DNA from: an uncultured Collinsella sp.
GTDB lineage: Bacteria; Actinomycetota; Coriobacteriia; Coriobacteriales; Coriobacteriaceae
Direction: 5' to 3'
DNA: 64,000 nt
Assembly (NCBI GenBank): GCA_937950325.1
Contig: CALFDJ010000061.1
Span: 3,372-67,371, forward strand
The notes below the pieces were generated by a model. It searched no databases. It was not told the origin of the DNA and was given only the letters and a program-made list of their open reading frames with translations. This document shows positions 17,371-26,296 of the stretch, in pieces (the stretch's first letter is position 1; each line of letters opens with the position of its first letter). The translations under genes were made by a program, and so were the position numbers.

Positions 17371-17922
17371 CTACTCGCCCAAAACGGCCTTTTTGGCGGC
17401 TGCAGCCATGTTGTCCAGATCTTCCTTGGTGGGATGGTCCTTCGCGGCAACCCAGTTGTCGAGCAGCATCTTAAATCGGGCGTTGTCGGGATCTTGCTCG
17501 AGCATGGCCTCGTAGCGCTGCTTGACCGCGGGGCCCATCTTGCCCTGGCACATCGCCCAGCCCGCAAGCTCGGCATCCCCAGCTAAATTGGAAGTTACGC
17601 GGTCGATAATCTGCTGATAGTAGCTCTGGTCGGCCCCAAAGCCGCAGGTGCCAAACAGGAACACGCGCTTACCGTGCAAGGCGGAGAGCAACGCCGCGAC
17701 CGAAGGCGTGCACGCGCCCTTGTCGCACCAAAAACCGACGAGCACCGTGTCGGCCGCGCAGGCGCCCTGCGCCTCGAGCGCGACCTGATCTGCATCCGCA
17801 TCGTCGCTCAACGCCGCGGCATGGACAAACTCAACACCCGCAGCCTGCAGAGCGCGCTTGATCGCGCCCGAAACCATCCTGGTATTACCGCTCTTGCTGT
17901 TAACCACCAGAGAGCACGTCAT
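17371..17922 (-). CDS. Flavodoxin family protein
   Basis: A 183-residue flavodoxin-like protein. The FMN-phosphate loop is SKSGNTRM near the N-terminus. The second block is VGFWCDKGACTPS, then GKRVFLFGTCGFG and CQGKM. The tail after about residue 130 is helical and charged, seen in a group of flavodoxin-family proteins of gut bacteria. Some members of this broad group partner with reductases such as the bilirubin-reducing BilR; calling this one BilS would be a guess, and no bilR-like gene is nearby. ATG 17922 was preferred over GTG 17928 because the GAGG site is only four bases from the GTG. Confidence 0.78.
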   Translation of the reverse strand: MTCSLVVNSKSGNTRMVSGAIKRALQAAGVEFVHAAALSDDADADQVALEAQGACAADTVLVGFWCDKGACTPSVAALLSALHGKRVFLFGTCGFGADQSYYQQIIDRVTSNLAGDAELAGWAMCQGKMGPAVKQRYEAMLEQDPDNARFKMLLDNWVAAKDHPTKEDLDNMAAAAKKAVLGE

Positions 17923-18049
17923 AGTCACGTTGCCTCGTTTCCCCCAAAACTAAAGCCACTAATGCAATTTATTAGATGACTATCTTAGTACTAACGTGAC
18001 AGATGTAAACCACCGTCTGTCGATTGATTAATTTGCCCCACGGGCTTGC

Positions 18050-19909
18050 TCACTGGGCAAACTGGCTGCGATAGAGTTCGGCGTAGAAGCCGCCTGTCGC
18101 TAGCAGCTCGTCGTGTGTACCGCGCTCGATAATCTGGCCGTCGCGCATCACCAGGATGCAGTCGGCGTTGCGAATCGTGCTCAGGCGATGCGCCACCACA
18201 AAGCTCGTACGGCCGGCCATGAGCTCGTCGAATGCCGCCTGCACCTGCAGCTCGGTGCGGGTATCGATGCTCGAGGTCGCTTCGTCCAGCAGCAAAATCG
18301 CCGGGTCAGTGAGCATAACGCGCGCGATGCACAGCAGCTGTTTTTGACCCTGGCTAAACGTGCCTCCGTCCTCGCCGATGACCGTATCGTAACCGCCCGG
18401 CAGCTGCACGATAAACTTGTGCGCATGCGCGCGCTTGGCAGCCTCGATAACCTGCTCGCGCGTGGCGCCGGGACAGCCGTAGGCGATGTTCTCCGCCACC
18501 GTGCCCTCGAACAGCCAAGTGTCCTGCAGCACCATGCCAAAGGCGTGGCGCAGGCTCGCACGCGTGTAGTCACGCGATGAGCGACCATCGACCACGATGC
18601 GCCCGGCATCGATATCGTAAAACCGCAGCAGCAGGTTAATGAGCGTCGTCTTGCCGCAGCCCGTGGGGCCGACCAGGGCAAAGCGCATGCCGGGCTTAGC
18701 CTCGATGCAGATGTCCTGCAGCAGCTTGCGGTCGGGCACGTAGCTAAAGTCCACATGCTCAAACGAAACCTCGCCCTTCGGGGAGGCGAGCTCAATGGCA
18801 TCCACAGCGTCGGGCTCCTGCTCGCGCGCATCGAGCAGCGCAAACATGCGGCGCGCCGAGGCATACGCCGTCTGAATCTGCGTAATGACGTTGGTGACCT
18901 CGTTGAACGGCTTGGTGTACTGGTTGGCGTAGGACAGGAAGATCTGCACGCCGCCCACCGTAAGCGCCGCGGGCACGCCCGTGATCACGCCCACGCAGCC
19001 GATCACAGCGACCACGGCATAGATGATGTTATTGATAAAACGCGTACCGGGGTTGGAGAGCGAACCCATAAACTGCGCGCGCTCGCCCGCGGTGTAGAGC
19101 TCGGCATTGAGGGCATCGAAGCGCTGCTGAGCGTTGGGGCCATAGGCAAAGGCGTCGACAAGCTTTTGCTCGCCTACGTACTCCTCGATATGACCACCGA
19201 GCTGCCCTTGAATACGCTGCTGCGCCGTAAAGCTTTTGTTGGAGAGCTTGGCAATAGCACCGGCTGCAAAAATGGAAAGCGGCGTGACGAGCACCACCAC
19301 GAGCGTCATGGTCAGGCTAATGGAGAGCATAAACGCGAGCGTGCCCGCGATGGTGATAACACCGGTGAAGAGCTGCGTGAAGCCCTGCAGCAAACCGTCG
19401 CCCACCTGGTCGACGTCGTTGACCACGCGGCTCATAAGGTCGCCGTGGGCGTGGCTGTCGATAAAGCTGAGCGGCATACGACTGAGCTTGTCGCTCGCCT
19501 CCACGCGCATGTCGCGCACCGTTTCGTAGGACAGGCGGTTGACGCAGTAGCCCTGCAGCCACTGGAAGGCCGCAGCTCCCACCACGACGAGCGCGAGTTT
19601 GGTAACGAGCGGCAGCAGCGCATCGAAGTCCACCTGGCCCGCGGCAACGATCAGGTCGATGCCCTCGCCAATGAGGATGGGTGTGTAGAGCTGCAGGACC
19701 ACCGAGACGGCGGCACTCACAAACGACGCCGTAAACGAGATACGATGCGGACGGACGTAGCCCATCAGGCGGCGGGTCACCGCACCCACGGGATAGCGCT
19801 CGGGATCGCCGGGCTGGCGCAGACCGTCGCCCAGGTCGTTGAGGTTATCGTTACCGGACACGTTAGCCGTCATCGTGGCGACCGAACCGGAGGAAGTGTA
19901 CGGATTCAT
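18050..19909 (-). CDS. ABC exporter subunit with intact catalytic glutamate (pair 1, second gene)
   Basis: A 619-residue half-transporter: six membrane helices (about 50-330), then a nucleotide-binding domain (about 385-610). Walker A is GPTGCGKTT, Walker B is ILLLDEATSS with the catalytic Glu, and the signature is changed to FSQGQ instead of LSGGQ. Its partner upstream has the opposite pattern, so the two form one heterodimeric exporter with one full ATP site and one degenerate site. The ATG directly follows the partner's stop codon, so translation is coupled. Substrate unknown; drugs, lipids or peptides are all possible in this family. Confidence 0.9.
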   Translation of the reverse strand: MNPYTSSGSVATMTANVSGNDNLNDLGDGLRQPGDPERYPVGAVTRRLMGYVRPHRISFTASFVSAAVSVVLQLYTPILIGEGIDLIVAAGQVDFDALLPLVTKLALVVVGAAAFQWLQGYCVNRLSYETVRDMRVEASDKLSRMPLSFIDSHAHGDLMSRVVNDVDQVGDGLLQGFTQLFTGVITIAGTLAFMLSISLTMTLVVVLVTPLSIFAAGAIAKLSNKSFTAQQRIQGQLGGHIEEYVGEQKLVDAFAYGPNAQQRFDALNAELYTAGERAQFMGSLSNPGTRFINNIIYAVVAVIGCVGVITGVPAALTVGGVQIFLSYANQYTKPFNEVTNVITQIQTAYASARRMFALLDAREQEPDAVDAIELASPKGEVSFEHVDFSYVPDRKLLQDICIEAKPGMRFALVGPTGCGKTTLINLLLRFYDIDAGRIVVDGRSSRDYTRASLRHAFGMVLQDTWLFEGTVAENIAYGCPGATREQVIEAAKRAHAHKFIVQLPGGYDTVIGEDGGTFSQGQKQLLCIARVMLTDPAILLLDEATSSIDTRTELQVQAAFDELMAGRTSFVVAHRLSTIRNADCILVMRDGQIIERGTHDELLATGGFYAELYRSQFAQ

Positions 19910-21766
19910 TTAGCAGCCCTCCTTTGCGCAGACGGATGCAGGGGCGGTCGGGGTGGGCGTGGGCGTCGTGCTCCCCTGCTGGCCCTCGAGCTCCTCGCGT
20001 CGCAGCTGCGACTGGCAAATCTCGCGGTAGAGCTGGCAGCTTGCATACAGCTCGTCATGCGTGCCCAAGCCCGCAACCGAGCCGTGGTCGAGTACGCAGA
20101 TCATGTCGGCGTCGCGCACGGTCGAAACGCGCTGGCTTACGATCACCGTAGTCAGCGGCAGCCCGCCCTCAGCAGCGCCACACACGCTGCGCTCGTGGAT
20201 GGCATGGCGAAGCGCCGCATCAGTCTTAAAGTCAAGTGCCGAGGCGGAGTCGTCCATGATCAATATCTGAGGCGAGTCCACCAGGGCGCGCGCGATGGTC
20301 AGGCGCTGGCGCTGGCCACCGCTAAAGTTCTTGCCGCCCGCCTCGACCGGGGCATCGAGCCCCTGGGGCTTGTTGCGCACGAACTCGCTCGCCTGCGCCA
20401 TGTCGAGCGTCGCCCAGAGCTCCTCGTCGGTCGCCGACTCGTCGCGCCAGGTCAGGTTGCTGCGGATGGTGCCGCTCACCAGCGACGCGCGCTGTGGAAC
20501 GGTCGCGACCACACGGCGCAGCTGGTCGAGCGGCCAGGTGCGCACGTCGGCGCCCATCACGCTCACGCTGCCGGTGCTCGCATCGTACAGGCGCGGGATA
20601 AGCGAGACGAGCGTGGACTTGCCGCTACCCGTACCGCCGATAATGCCAAGCGTCTTGCCCAGCGGGAGCTCCAGGGTCACATCGTTGACGGCATTTGCCG
20701 CGCCCGCGCCAAAGGAGAAGCTCGCATGGCTCAAGCTCAGCGCGGGGACCGGAACAGCGCCACCCGCCAGTTCGCTCGGCTTGGGCAGCGCAACCGACTG
20801 ATTGCCCTCGTCGGTGATGCTCGGCTCGCAGTTGAGCACCTCGTTGATACGCGAAGCACTCGCGCTCGCCTTGGTAAAGACCACGACCAGGTTGGCGACG
20901 TACACGATGGAGGTCAGGGTCTGCGTCATGTAGTTCACAAACGCCATGACCTGGCCCTGCGTAAGCTCGCCCACGTTGACCTGGATGCCGCCCACCCACA
21001 GGATGGCGCACACGCCCAGGTTCATCACCAAAAACGTGACGGGATTAAGGATTGACGAGAGCTTGCCCACCGCGATGGCGGTATTGGCCTGGTCATCGGC
21101 GGCTTGGGCAAAGCGCTCGCGCTCGTGATCTTCGCGTACAAAGGCGCGAACCACGCGGGCGCCCGAAAGCCCCTCGCGGCAAATGAGCGCGATGCGGTCG
21201 AGCTTTGCCTGCAGCTGCTTGTAGTACGGAATGCAGCGCGCCATGACAAACCAAAACACCAGGCCAATGGCGGGCGTGCAAATCAAAAAGATCATGCCGA
21301 GCTTAAGGTCGATGGCAAGGGCCGCGCACATAGAGCCCACCGCCAAGAAGGGCCAGCGGATGAGCATGCGTACGCCCAGCGCCACGGCCAGCTGCACCTG
21401 GTTGACGTCGTTGGTGATGCGCGTGATGAGCGACGGCGTGCCAAAGCGGTCGAGCTCGGCGTAGCTCAGCTTATTAATGTGCTGGTAGAGCGCACCACGG
21501 ATATCGGTGCCCATGCCCTGTGAGGTCAGCGCCGCCATCTTTTGACAGACAAGCGTAAACGAAATGCCGATCACGGCCATAGCGCCAAGTACTATGCCGT
21601 GGTGGATAACGGCGTTCACGTCGTGGGAGCCAATGCCCTCATCGATCATCTGGGCAATCACCAGCGGCGTCAGCAGGTCAAAGATCACTTCGATCAGCTT
21701 GCACGCAGGGCCAATCACCATATACCGGCGAAACTTACCACCAAAACGCCTGAGCAGCTCAATCAT
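19910..21766 (-). CDS. ABC exporter subunit with degenerate Walker B (pair 1, first gene)
   Basis: A 618-residue half-transporter with six membrane helices and a nucleotide-binding domain. Walker A is GGTGSGKST, the signature FSGGQRQR is canonical, and Walker B reads ILIMDDSASALD, with Asp in place of the catalytic Glu. This is the non-catalytic partner of the next gene. Start chosen at MIELLRRFGG (ATG 21766), with AGGGAG nine bases before it; the longer frame adds 11 charged residues. The C-terminus ends in a Thr/Pro/Ala-rich tail. No regulator gene is adjacent, unlike the second exporter pair at 29522-33254. Confidence 0.9.
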   Translation of the reverse strand: MIELLRRFGGKFRRYMVIGPACKLIEVIFDLLTPLVIAQMIDEGIGSHDVNAVIHHGIVLGAMAVIGISFTLVCQKMAALTSQGMGTDIRGALYQHINKLSYAELDRFGTPSLITRITNDVNQVQLAVALGVRMLIRWPFLAVGSMCAALAIDLKLGMIFLICTPAIGLVFWFVMARCIPYYKQLQAKLDRIALICREGLSGARVVRAFVREDHERERFAQAADDQANTAIAVGKLSSILNPVTFLVMNLGVCAILWVGGIQVNVGELTQGQVMAFVNYMTQTLTSIVYVANLVVVFTKASASASRINEVLNCEPSITDEGNQSVALPKPSELAGGAVPVPALSLSHASFSFGAGAANAVNDVTLELPLGKTLGIIGGTGSGKSTLVSLIPRLYDASTGSVSVMGADVRTWPLDQLRRVVATVPQRASLVSGTIRSNLTWRDESATDEELWATLDMAQASEFVRNKPQGLDAPVEAGGKNFSGGQRQRLTIARALVDSPQILIMDDSASALDFKTDAALRHAIHERSVCGAAEGGLPLTTVIVSQRVSTVRDADMICVLDHGSVAGLGTHDELYASCQLYREICQSQLRREELEGQQGSTTPTPTPTAPASVCAKEGC

Positions 21767-22088
21767 GTATAGGCGCTCCCTATCATCATCTCTCTTCAAT
21801 CTGATTCATGATAGTACGGCGAGCCCTGGAGATGCGTAAGCAACTCGTTACAGATGTAAGGGCGACGGTCACTAGCGCCTAAGGCATGTAGCAGCCGATG
21901 TTTTGGCAACGCCAGCGAGCGGTATAACGCCAGGGATTCAATTATCAGATAAATGTGACCCTTCAGGCGGTTTTGGTCGGCTACCCGCGAGTGCCGGCAG
22001 GGCGCTTGGTAGTCGAGCGATCCCGCAGGCAAAGCCGAGGACCAGCGAGACACCAAATACCTCGCCGCCGGCCGGGCCATGTCGCGGC

Positions 22089-22209
22089 ACCAAAAAAACG
22101 CCCGTGCGCTCGATGGATTCGGATGCCCGACAGAGGCTCCTTATGGCTGCTTCCTTCCGGACCTGACCAGATTCGGAACATGTCGTCATCCGAACCCATC
22201 GAACGCGCT
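22089..22209 (-). ncRNA. ffs: SRP RNA, small bacterial (4.5S) type
   Basis: On the minus strand the universal SRP loop is clear: GTCAGGTCCGGAAGGAAGCA followed by GCCATAAGGAG. Flanking arms GCGCGTTCGATGGGTTCGGA (from 22208) and TCCGAATCCATCGAGCGC pair to close a hairpin of about 106 nt (22104-22209). A run of seven T on the RNA strand at 22092-22098 ends it. It is the RNA of the signal recognition particle that binds Ffh and targets membrane proteins. Confidence 0.93.
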
Positions 22210-22215
22210 AGGCGC

Positions 22216-22250
22216 TCGGTATATCTTACCTGCTCCCGCCCGCCAGAGCA
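22216..22250 (-). promoter_or_regulatory. Probable promoter of the SRP RNA gene
   Basis: On the minus strand TTGCTC, a 17-base spacer and TAAGAT lie just upstream of the RNA 5' end. Confidence 0.5.
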
Positions 22251-22254
22251 AGGT

Positions 22255-22343
22255 AGCTAATTTGGGACGGAGCTTTTTTGACTACTTTTGCAGCCCGATT
22301 GCCAGAGCAGCCAATGAGTAGTCAAAATAGTCCCATCCCAAAA
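22255..22343. repeat. Imperfect long hairpin starting GCTAATTTGGGACGG
   Basis: TTTGGGA and TGACTACT on the left pair with AGTAGTCA and TCCCAAA on the right. The first 25 bases are shared with 35062-35086. No coding signal. Confidence 0.5.
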
Positions 22344-22374
22344 TGACCGGCTTGGTGCCGCACCACAGAAAGGG

Positions 22375-22521
22375 CCCATCTACTACGTTTAGGCCGCAGG
22401 GGTCAACCATAGCCGGCTTTTTCGAAAATCGGCAAGCTTTCTACCTGCGGTTTTGTTTTTGCAAATTCCGGGATGGTCGAAGGTGGCCGGTTTAACGTAG
22501 TAGATGGTCGCATTTCGTGGC
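22375..22521. repeat. Long hairpin element with ATCTACTACGTTT ends (copy 2)
   Basis: Outer arms CCATCTACTACGTTTA (from 22376) and AACGTAGTAGATGG (22494-22507). Inverted relative to the copy at 1371-1519 and alignable along its length. It belongs to the 21767-22657 non-coding stretch with the SRP RNA and two other repeats. Confidence 0.75.
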
Positions 22522-22570
22522 AAACGGTCCGACCCAAGGCACAAGGCGGCCAACCTCGAATGGCCATTCT

Positions 22571-22645
22571 CGAAGTTGCGGTGGAATACGGACTGAATTG
22601 GCCCCTTAAAGGCAAAAACGCTCCGTATTTCACCGCGACTTATCG
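22571..22645. repeat. Hairpin element with GTTGCGGTGGAATACGG stem (copy 2)
   Basis: Left arm 22571-22591 pairs with 22623-22645. Stem shared with 8400-8466; loop sequence differs. It ends 12 bases after the stop of the minus-strand fusion gene and may terminate it. Confidence 0.75.
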
Positions 22646-22657
22646 AGGGGATGGGTT

Positions 22658-24439
22658 TTAGATACGGCCAAGGTCGTAGGATCGAGCGGCCGCTTCGCCG
22701 GCGCAGATGAGGTTGGTTGTGGCTTCTTGCGGATCGAGTGCCTGTTCCAGGCCCATGGGTTTGCGGCAAATCGGCAGTACAAGGTCGATGCCTTGCCCAT
22801 ACACCGCATCCAGGTTATCAGCGCGACCGCCCACGACAGCAATCACCGGCTTGCCATATCGCTTCGCACGACGAGCCACACCCACCGGCGCCTTACCGGA
22901 GGCGGATTGCTCGTCCATATTGCCTTCGCCCGTTATGACCAGATCGATATCGCGCACGCGCTCGTCAAACCCCACGAGATCGAGCACCGTCTCCACGCCC
23001 GAGCGCAGCTCCGCACCGAGCGCCAGCAACGCCGCGCCCAAGCCACCGGCAGCGCCCGCGCCGGGCACGCCGAGCACCGAGCCAAATGTCCGCGCACCCT
23101 CGGGTGTGCGCAACAACCCCTGGGCCCGCGCCTCGAAAATCGCTGTATCGAGCAGGCGGCCGTAGCCGACCATCCAACCGTCGTACCCGTGAAGCGCCTC
23201 GGCATCATCCACCGGCAGACCCTTCTGTCCACCGAACACCGCCAGCGCACCGCGGCGCCCCACGAGTGGGTTCTCGACATCAGAAAGCACCACGACACGC
23301 GCGCCGTTCAGCGCCCGAAGCGCTGGCGCCAAATCAACGCTCGCCACCCGCTCAAGGCCAGCAAGACCGGGGGCGACATCGCAGCCCTGATCATCGACCA
23401 CACGCGCGCCCAGCGCCTGCAGCATGCCGGCGCCACCGTCGTTGGTGGCACTGCCGCCCAAGCCAATATAGATAGTCTTTGCACCCGCGCGAACCGCATG
23501 AAGCATCAGTTCGCCCACGCCATAGGTTGTAGCAGCCAGCGCCGCCGACTCCGTGCAAGGCGAATACCCAATGCCGGCCGCCTCGGCCATCTCAATTACA
23601 GCCGACTCGTGCTCGCCGTCCACCAGCATCCGGGCAGACACGCGGTCGCCCAAGGGGCCTGCGACATCGCAGGTTGAGAGCTCGCCACCGCATGCGGCGA
23701 TGGCATCGAGCGTTCCCTCGCCACCATCTGCCAGCGGCAATGTGCGCACCTCGGCATCGGGCCAAACGCGGCGCACGCCTTCGGCAACCGCCGCCTCCGC
23801 CTGCGCGCTCGACACGCTGCCCTTAAAGGAATCAATCGCCAACAGCACACGGCGGGGCCGGCGGCACGCAGGACCAAAGTTGAGCGCCATGCCAGCATCC
23901 TCACCGGCACCTGCAAGCGCCGCGGCGTGGGCGGCATGCGCCTCAAGGTTCGGACCGCAGCCACAGCCGCTGCCGCCCGCTCCGCGCAGACCGCCAAAAT
24001 AGCCACTCAGCAGCTCGCGGCATTCATCCGCCAGGACCCCAGCCGTTACGTTAAACCGATGGTTCAGGCGCGAATCGGCATTCAGGTCATACAGCGAACC
24101 CAGCGCGCCGGCCTTGGCATCAGCCGCGCCATACACGCAGCGCCCCACGCGCGCGTTAACCATAAGCCCCGCACACATGCAGCATGGCTCGAGCGTCACA
24201 TAGACCGTACAATCGGAAAGGCGCCAGCGGCCAAGCGCCTGGGCAGCGGCGCACAGGGCCGCGAACTCTGCATGCGCCGAAGGGTCCTGATCGAGCTCGC
24301 GCCGATTGTGCGCCCTCGCGACGATCTCGCCGTCGCGCACTACTACGGCTCCGATGGGCACCTCGCCCACCGCCGCGGCGGCTCGCGCCTCCGCCAGCGC
24401 CTCGCGCATGAACTTCTCGTCGATTTCGGTGATCGTCAT
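22658..24439 (-). CDS. Fusion of tRNA adenosine deaminase (TadA) and glycerate kinase
   Basis: A 593-residue two-domain protein in one open frame. Residues 1-150 are TadA, which converts A34 of tRNA-Arg(ACG) to inosine: HAE at 56-58 and PCCMC at 85-89 give the zinc and proton-shuttle residues. A Gly/Ala/Cys-rich linker spans about 151-195. Residues 197-593 are a GarK/GlxK-type glycerate kinase (AIDSFKGS 201-208, LADGGEGT, GLGGSATNDGG, GEGNMDEQS). Both parts look complete. Met184 has GAGG nine bases upstream, so a separate kinase could also be made. Start at ATG 24439 with GGGAAGG before it. It is divergent from tRNA-Ser. Confidence 0.9.
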   Translation of the reverse strand: MTITEIDEKFMREALAEARAAAAVGEVPIGAVVVRDGEIVARAHNRRELDQDPSAHAEFAALCAAAQALGRWRLSDCTVYVTLEPCCMCAGLMVNARVGRCVYGAADAKAGALGSLYDLNADSRLNHRFNVTAGVLADECRELLSGYFGGLRGAGGSGCGCGPNLEAHAAHAAALAGAGEDAGMALNFGPACRRPRRVLLAIDSFKGSVSSAQAEAAVAEGVRRVWPDAEVRTLPLADGGEGTLDAIAACGGELSTCDVAGPLGDRVSARMLVDGEHESAVIEMAEAAGIGYSPCTESAALAATTYGVGELMLHAVRAGAKTIYIGLGGSATNDGGAGMLQALGARVVDDQGCDVAPGLAGLERVASVDLAPALRALNGARVVVLSDVENPLVGRRGALAVFGGQKGLPVDDAEALHGYDGWMVGYGRLLDTAIFEARAQGLLRTPEGARTFGSVLGVPGAGAAGGLGAALLALGAELRSGVETVLDLVGFDERVRDIDLVITGEGNMDEQSASGKAPVGVARRAKRYGKPVIAVVGGRADNLDAVYGQGIDLVLPICRKPMGLEQALDPQEATTNLICAGEAAARSYDLGRI

Positions 24440-24490
24440 CGTTCGCCTTCCCTGTTGCAAATTCAAAACGATGCTATCATTACGACTCAC

Positions 24491-24580
24491 GGAGAGATGG
24501 CAGAGCGGTTGAATGCGGCGGTCTTGAAAACCGTTGAGCGCGAGAGCGTTCCGGGGGTTCGAATCCCCCTCTCTCCGCCA
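24491..24580 (+). tRNA. tRNA-Ser (anticodon TGA)
   Basis: The 7-base acceptor stem GGAGAGA/TCTCTCC closes. The anticodon arm GCGGT-CTTGAAA-ACCGT gives anticodon TGA. The long variable arm is typical of class II tRNA-Ser, the T loop is GGTTCGAATCC and CCA is encoded. Confidence 0.96.
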
Positions 24581-24582
24581 CC

Positions 24583-25179
24583 TTAGTGATGCACCGGTGT
24601 CATGGTCCGCTCAAACAGCGCATCGACCACGTCGGCTATCTCAGGTCGACGCTCAAGATCGTGGCCCGATTCCCACCATATCGTGAAAAGTCGAATAATA
24701 CCGCCGGCGACAAACTCAGACGTCGTCTCGAGTGACACGGGGGCCAGGGCATCCTCGGCAAGCACGTTCATCACACGCTCGCGGATGGAGCGGGCAATGC
24801 GGTCGCAAATAACGTTGGTCAACATACCCGACATGCTGCTTGCCAAAATGTTATCCATGAGCTGCTCGTGCGTCAGAATCAAATCCATGGCATCGTCCAA
24901 AATCGCGTGCCGAAGCGCGCGCACGTCCTCGGCAGACACCACGCCGGCCTCATCGGGCTGTTTTTGCGGCAAGCCCGACATGAGCCCATCGATATAAAAG
25001 GCAAAGTAATCGTTCTTGTCGCGAAAGTGCTTGTAGAACGTCGTGCGGCGAATCATGGCGCGGTCGCACAGCATGGCAACCGTCAGGTCCTCAAAACGAT
25101 GCTCCTCGAGAAGCTCGGTGAAGGCATCGAAAAGGGCGCGGTAGGTTTTCTTAATGCGAAGGTCCACTGGTATCGCCAT
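24583..25179 (-). CDS. TetR-family transcriptional regulator
   Basis: A 198-residue TetR-type regulator. The N-terminal DNA-binding domain (about 8-55) includes RIKKTYRALFDAFTELLEEHRFEDLTV-like helices and the recognition part MIRRTTFYKHFRDKND. The remaining helical domain would bind a ligand; the YIDGLMSG block resembles the TetR_C_7-like group found in Firmicutes and Actinobacteria. The start at ATG 25179 is set by the family N-terminus, and the ribosome site there is weak. The longer frame upstream is Met/Thr-rich nonsense overlapping the divergent lemA promoter. It could regulate lemA or itself. The gene ends right after the tRNA-Ser. Confidence 0.85.
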   Translation of the reverse strand: MAIPVDLRIKKTYRALFDAFTELLEEHRFEDLTVAMLCDRAMIRRTTFYKHFRDKNDYFAFYIDGLMSGLPQKQPDEAGVVSAEDVRALRHAILDDAMDLILTHEQLMDNILASSMSGMLTNVICDRIARSIRERVMNVLAEDALAPVSLETTSEFVAGGIIRLFTIWWESGHDLERRPEIADVVDALFERTMTPVHH

Positions 25180-25306
25180 CCTCAGGGCAAAGACAACACT
25201 CGTCAATCTGTCGCATATCTTACACCTGTACCTCGCGCGCTTTGCCCCGGTGCCGACCCCGACGAAAACACAACGCTTACTGGAAAGTTCGGCACGGCAA
25301 AACGTT

Positions 25307-25337
25307 GCGGGTATACTAGTAGCGTTATACCAACGGC
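25307..25337 (+). promoter_or_regulatory. Possible lemA promoter with a dyad
   Basis: GGTATAC...GTTATACC forms an interrupted dyad, and TATACT inside it could be a -10 box. It lies between divergent tetR and lemA. A matching -35 is not clear. Confidence 0.3.
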
Positions 25338-25378
25338 AGCTGGCGCATGCCGCCGCGGCCATTCGAAACGGAGACATC

Positions 25379-25930
25379 ATGATTACCGTCATCATCGGCA
25401 TCGTTGTTGTCATTGTGATTGTCTGCGCCATCGCCGGCATCTACAACAACATGGTCACCAAGCGTAACCGCATCGATAACGCCTGGCAGAACATCGATAC
25501 GCAGCTGCAGCGCCGCAACGACCTGATCCCCAACCTGGTCGAGACCGTCAAGGGCTACGCCAAGCACGAGCAGGAGACGCTCTCCGCCGTGATCAGCGCG
25601 CGTAACACCGCCGTCAAGGCAACCACGCCCGAGGCCAAGATGGAAGCCGACAACGTGCTGACCGGTGCGCTGCGCCAGCTCTTCGCCGTGGCCGAGGCCT
25701 ATCCCGATCTTAAGGCAAACACCAACTTTACGCAGCTGCAGGCATCGCTCGAGGATACCGAGAACAAGATTAGCTATGCACGCCAGAGCTACAACGACTG
25801 CGTGCTCAGCTACAACAACGCCATTCAGACGTTCCCGGCTGTCATCTTTGCCGGCATCTTCCAGTTTAAGGAACGCCAGGGCTTCGAGGCCGCCGAAGCA
25901 GCCCGCCAGGCCCCGACCGTCAAGTTCTAG
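25379..25930 (+). CDS. lemA: LemA family protein
   Basis: A 183-residue LemA-family membrane protein. One N-terminal helix (about 2-22) is followed by the conserved block YNNMVTKRNRIDNAWQNIDT, then a long four-helix coiled region with DLIPNLVETVKGY and the family's C-terminal FQF...GFE. The N-terminus probably lies outside, with the rest in the cytoplasm or, in some models, at the surface. The function of LemA is poorly known. ATG 25379 has CGGAGA before it, and the longer upstream frame is ignored. A strong terminator follows at 25967. Confidence 0.92.
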   Translation: MITVIIGIVVVIVIVCAIAGIYNNMVTKRNRIDNAWQNIDTQLQRRNDLIPNLVETVKGYAKHEQETLSAVISARNTAVKATTPEAKMEADNVLTGALRQLFAVAEAYPDLKANTNFTQLQASLEDTENKISYARQSYNDCVLSYNNAIQTFPAVIFAGIFQFKERQGFEAAEAARQAPTVKF

Positions 25931-25966
25931 TAGTTTGACAGCGCATCCTTAATCAGCCAAATGCAT

Positions 25967-26013
25967 AAACCGCCCCGTCGAATGCATACTTCGACGGGGC
26001 GGTTTCCCTTTTC
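25967..26013 (+). terminator. Intrinsic terminator of lemA
   Basis: 16-base perfect arms AAACCGCCCCGTCGAA/TTCGACGGGGCGGTTT with loop TGCATAC, then CCCTTTTC. Confidence 0.92.
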
Positions 26014-26036
26014 GCAAAGGTCCCCCTCTAAGTGCC

Positions 26037-26237
26037 GTGCATTTTTAGGAGTATTCAACATAACCAAGAGCTTCGGGCGCCACGATAAATGCCAAAGACC
26101 GCGAATATCCCTGCAAATCAAACGCTGTCAGCCCATAACCCCGCCCATCATCCGTAGAAAACATCGAGAAATCCCGATTTTTTGCCCGAGGTCGGTATGC
26201 AGGGGCCTTCGATTGCAGAATACTCGCAAAAATGCAC
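26037..26237. repeat. About 200 bp element bounded by 20-base inverted repeats
   Basis: GTGCATTTTTAGGAGTATTC at 26037-26056 and GAATACTCGCAAAAATGCAC at 26218-26237 are inverted copies with two mismatches. The outer ten bases GTGCATTTTT also occur at 33849. The interior has no supported gene. It could be a miniature mobile element or a large hairpin. The rest of 25931-26492 holds three terminator-like hairpins and nothing else I recognise. Confidence 0.5.
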
Positions 26238-26275
26238 GTCGCCACCGCCCCCACATGGCGCGAAGCAAAGCAGAA

Positions 26276-26296
26276 GCGCGGCCTAAAAGGCCGCGC
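26276..26296. terminator. Short GC hairpin, terminator-like
   Basis: GCGCGGCCT/AGGCCGCGC with a four-base loop region. No strong T-run, so its role is uncertain. Confidence 0.35.

Noticed and set aside
16838..17515. Several overlapping frames of 70-225 codons in the repeat region
   Set aside because: They read through the hairpin element, a terminator and the 62 bp repeats in all frames, with no ribosome sites.
18755..21055. Very long plus-strand frame opposite the ABC exporter genes
   Set aside because: It is His/Arg/Gly-rich without any domain, and lies opposite two clear ABC genes. Such frames arise from the strong third-position G/C bias, as also at 6459-8159 and 10961-13252.
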